64,000 bases of DNA. Origin: Rikenella microfusus (GTDB taxonomy: Bacteria > Bacteroidota > Bacteroidia > Bacteroidales > Tenuifilaceae). Position numbers and translations under genes: made by a program. Under the pieces are notes generated by a model. The model ran no database searches. It saw only the letters and a list, made by a program, of their open reading frames with translations, and was not told the origin of the DNA. Where the stretch lies: contig DYKO01000008.1 in the NCBI GenBank assembly GCA_020722565.1, positions 1 to 64,000 of the forward strand, given 5' to 3'. Shown piece by piece: positions 62,502-64,000 of the stretch. Position 1 is the first letter of the stretch, and every line of letters begins with the position of its first letter.

Positions 62502-64000
62502 TTAGTTGAACCTATATGATAGTTTGACAAGGAAAACGCTATAGGGATGAGAACCTATTAAGTTATCAACATCTCCGGTAAATGAATTGGAATACTCAGC
62601 GGTATAAGCCTGTTTATCGAGTGTCCAGACAAAGTAAACCGTTGAACCAGGGCGATACTCCCAGCGAAGTATTAAGTTGGACTGCAGGCTCATGTAGTTG
62701 AAGTTATAATTTGAAAATGTATAATCGGAGGTACCGTTGATATCCTCATCAATTAGATACTCATTATTGACCTCGTCAAAAGTTAGCTGATTATTACTAT
62801 AGGTTATAAAACGTTCGGAATACTTATCATCCCTGGGATTGGTAATATATTTAAAATTGGAATATTTTCCACTGGTAAGATAGGGTCGGCCATAGTACTG
62901 TATCGATAAATCAGGATTTATGCTGTACTCCACACGTAACGATAGAGTGTAGGTTTTTCTATTGAGCTGCCCCTGAATGTATCGGATATCGTTCTGATAG
63001 GAAACATTAGCAACATATTCCAATTGGCTGTTGCTGGTTGAGTACGAAGGGCTTAATTTTAGTAATAAACTATTTAACGGACGATAAGCCATTGACAAAC
63101 GAACACTCTGGTTCATGGATGAGTTTTGATCGCCCAGATATGTGCTACCCGATAAACCAACTATAAATTTTTTACGATCATCGGAGCTGAGCGAATACCA
63201 TACCTTCCATCCCCCGGGTAATTTCAGAGCGGGTCCGCCTCTAAGGGCAGAAACATCGAGTTTTTGGCCATCCCAATTGATTCCTGTTCCTAAATACCAG
63301 TAATTAGGAAACTGCATGTTCAAATTAACATTGGCACCTTTATATAGCGACTCACCACCAAAGTTCCAGCCTGTCCACTGATTAAAATTTATGTTGATGT
63401 TTCGATAAAACTTTGTGGGTTCCCAGTAACGAAATCCAACCCATACCACCTGAAAGATATCATCAACATTTTGTACAAAACCAATATCATTTATTTCGAG
63501 TTGTGGTGAACGCCAAGCAAGTCCAGCCATATATCGAATATGCCCTTCTCCTACCTTTCCAAAATTAAGCAAACCACCTGTTCCAGAAAGAGATGTTTTT
63601 AAAGAGTCGATTCTAACATGTTTAATATCGGGACGCTGAAAGTAACGTGCCGAACTGGTTTGGGTTTGCAGAATGGCTTGACTTGTGCCATTAACATAAC
63701 TACCGTAAAGTTTAGCCGACAGCATATACTTTTTGTTTGCCCACAGGTGTAATAAATCGATTCCTCCCGAAAAGGCATTTCTATGATAGTGGTCCTGTAT
63801 AATCTCGTTAAGACTGCGATTGGCAGCAGTGGCCATACCTGAAATTACGGTGTTCCCGTCGTTAAATTCCTTTTTCAAACTTGCAACGGTATAGTTGGTT
63901 AAGGGCTCCACCATATCGTGACTACGGTATCCAGCCGAGTCGATCAATGCATAGGTGTTGCCTGTAATACTTTCCACTAACCCAACCGACATGCCATTAC
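62502..64000 (-). CDS. DUF5916-type outer-membrane beta-barrel protein (partial)
   Basis: The 496 residues seen are the C-terminal part of a larger protein; the reading frame stays open to the right edge, so the start is outside. The sequence has alternating polar/hydrophobic strands with many Tyr/Asn/Ser residues (for example YRPGSTVYFVWTLDKQAY) and ends HPYSVFLVKLSYRFN with a terminal aromatic residue, typical of outer-membrane barrels. Segments such as DIGFVQNVDDIFQVVWVGFR and FYRNININFNQWTGWNFGGE match the DUF5916 family, which often carries an N-terminal CBM9-like domain. Function is not known. Confidence 0.7.
   Translation of the reverse strand, partial: NGMSVGLVESITGNTYALIDSAGYRSHDMVEPLTNYTVASLKKEFNDGNTVISGMATAANRSLNEIIQDHYHRNAFSGGIDLLHLWANKKYMLSAKLYGSYVNGTSQAILQTQTSSARYFQRPDIKHVRIDSLKTSLSGTGGLLNFGKVGEGHIRYMAGLAWRSPQLEINDIGFVQNVDDIFQVVWVGFRYWEPTKFYRNININFNQWTGWNFGGESLYKGANVNLNMQFPNYWYLGTGINWDGQKLDVSALRGGPALKLPGGWKVWYSLSSDDRKKFIVGLSGSTYLGDQNSSMNQSVRLSMAYRPLNSLLLKLSPSYSTSNSQLEYVANVSYQNDIRYIQGQLNRKTYTLSLRVEYSINPDLSIQYYGRPYLTSGKYSNFKYITNPRDDKYSERFITYSNNQLTFDEVNNEYLIDEDINGTSDYTFSNYNFNYMSLQSNLILRWEYRPGSTVYFVWTLDKQAYTAEYSNSFTGDVDNLIGSHPYSVFLVKLSYRFN

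Overview
The window looks like a chromosomal segment of an anaerobic-type Bacteroidetes (Bacteroidales/Marinilabiliales-like). Pointers are the Bacteroidetes promoter form (TTTG, about 20 nt, TAnnTTTG), a type IX secretion C-terminal sorting domain on a large protease, GldI-like FKBP lipoproteins, an AmgK-RapZ fusion, a DUF5916-type barrel, and starts without clear Shine-Dalgarno sequences. No rRNA, CRISPR array, integrase or transposase was seen. One tRNA gene (Arg, anticodon ACG) is present.

Layout. 1-9 kb: a MurU/AmgK-like amino-sugar salvage operon with a previously uncalled 42-residue Cys-rich protein between its two enzymes, a DUF554 membrane protein, an unknown protein, PdxB, and a 1101-residue secreted subtilisin. 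9-42 kb: a very large surface-polysaccharide locus, almost entirely on the minus strand. It encodes GalE, a Wzz-like protein, O-antigen ligase/polymerase proteins, glycosyltransferases, two Wzx flippases, a WecA-like and a PglC/WcaJ-like initiating transferase, Gmd/Fcl (GDP-fucose), Ugd and a UDP-GlcA 4-epimerase, a strongly AT-rich nonulosonate block (26.2-34.4 kb: NeuB, CMP-transferase, KdsC-like phosphatase, flippase, polymerase), and a WbpA/B/D/E set for UDP-2,3-diacetamido-glucuronate. The locus appears to be built from cassettes separated by short hairpin and TTAAAGA-type intergenic repeats.

42-51 kb: RNase Y, a 6S-like RNA, ZapA and a small coiled-coil protein form one block; then come an M23 endopeptidase, an LpxL-type acyltransferase, an unknown exported protein, AnmK and a C69 dipeptidase. 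51-64 kb: L19 with a candidate leader, tRNA-Arg whose 3' end plus terminator is tandemly triplicated, Ndk, NrnA-type phosphoesterase, four consecutive FKBP lipoproteins, an RsmI paralogue, a BASS-type transporter, an MBL hydrolase, an M3 peptidase, a lipoprotein MsrA and the C-terminal part of a DUF5916 protein cut by the window edge.

How it fits together: the polysaccharide genes would supply GDP-L-fucose, UDP-Gal, UDP-GlcA/GalA, UDP-diNAc-glucuronate and a CMP-nonulosonate, with two flippase/initiator/polymerase sets. Murein turnover is represented twice (AnmK and AmgK/MurU routes) alongside M23 and C69 peptidases. The most unusual items are the O-antigen ligase carrying four about 155-residue periplasmic modules, the AmgK-RapZ fusion operon with its Cys-rich mini-protein, and the tRNA-tail array.
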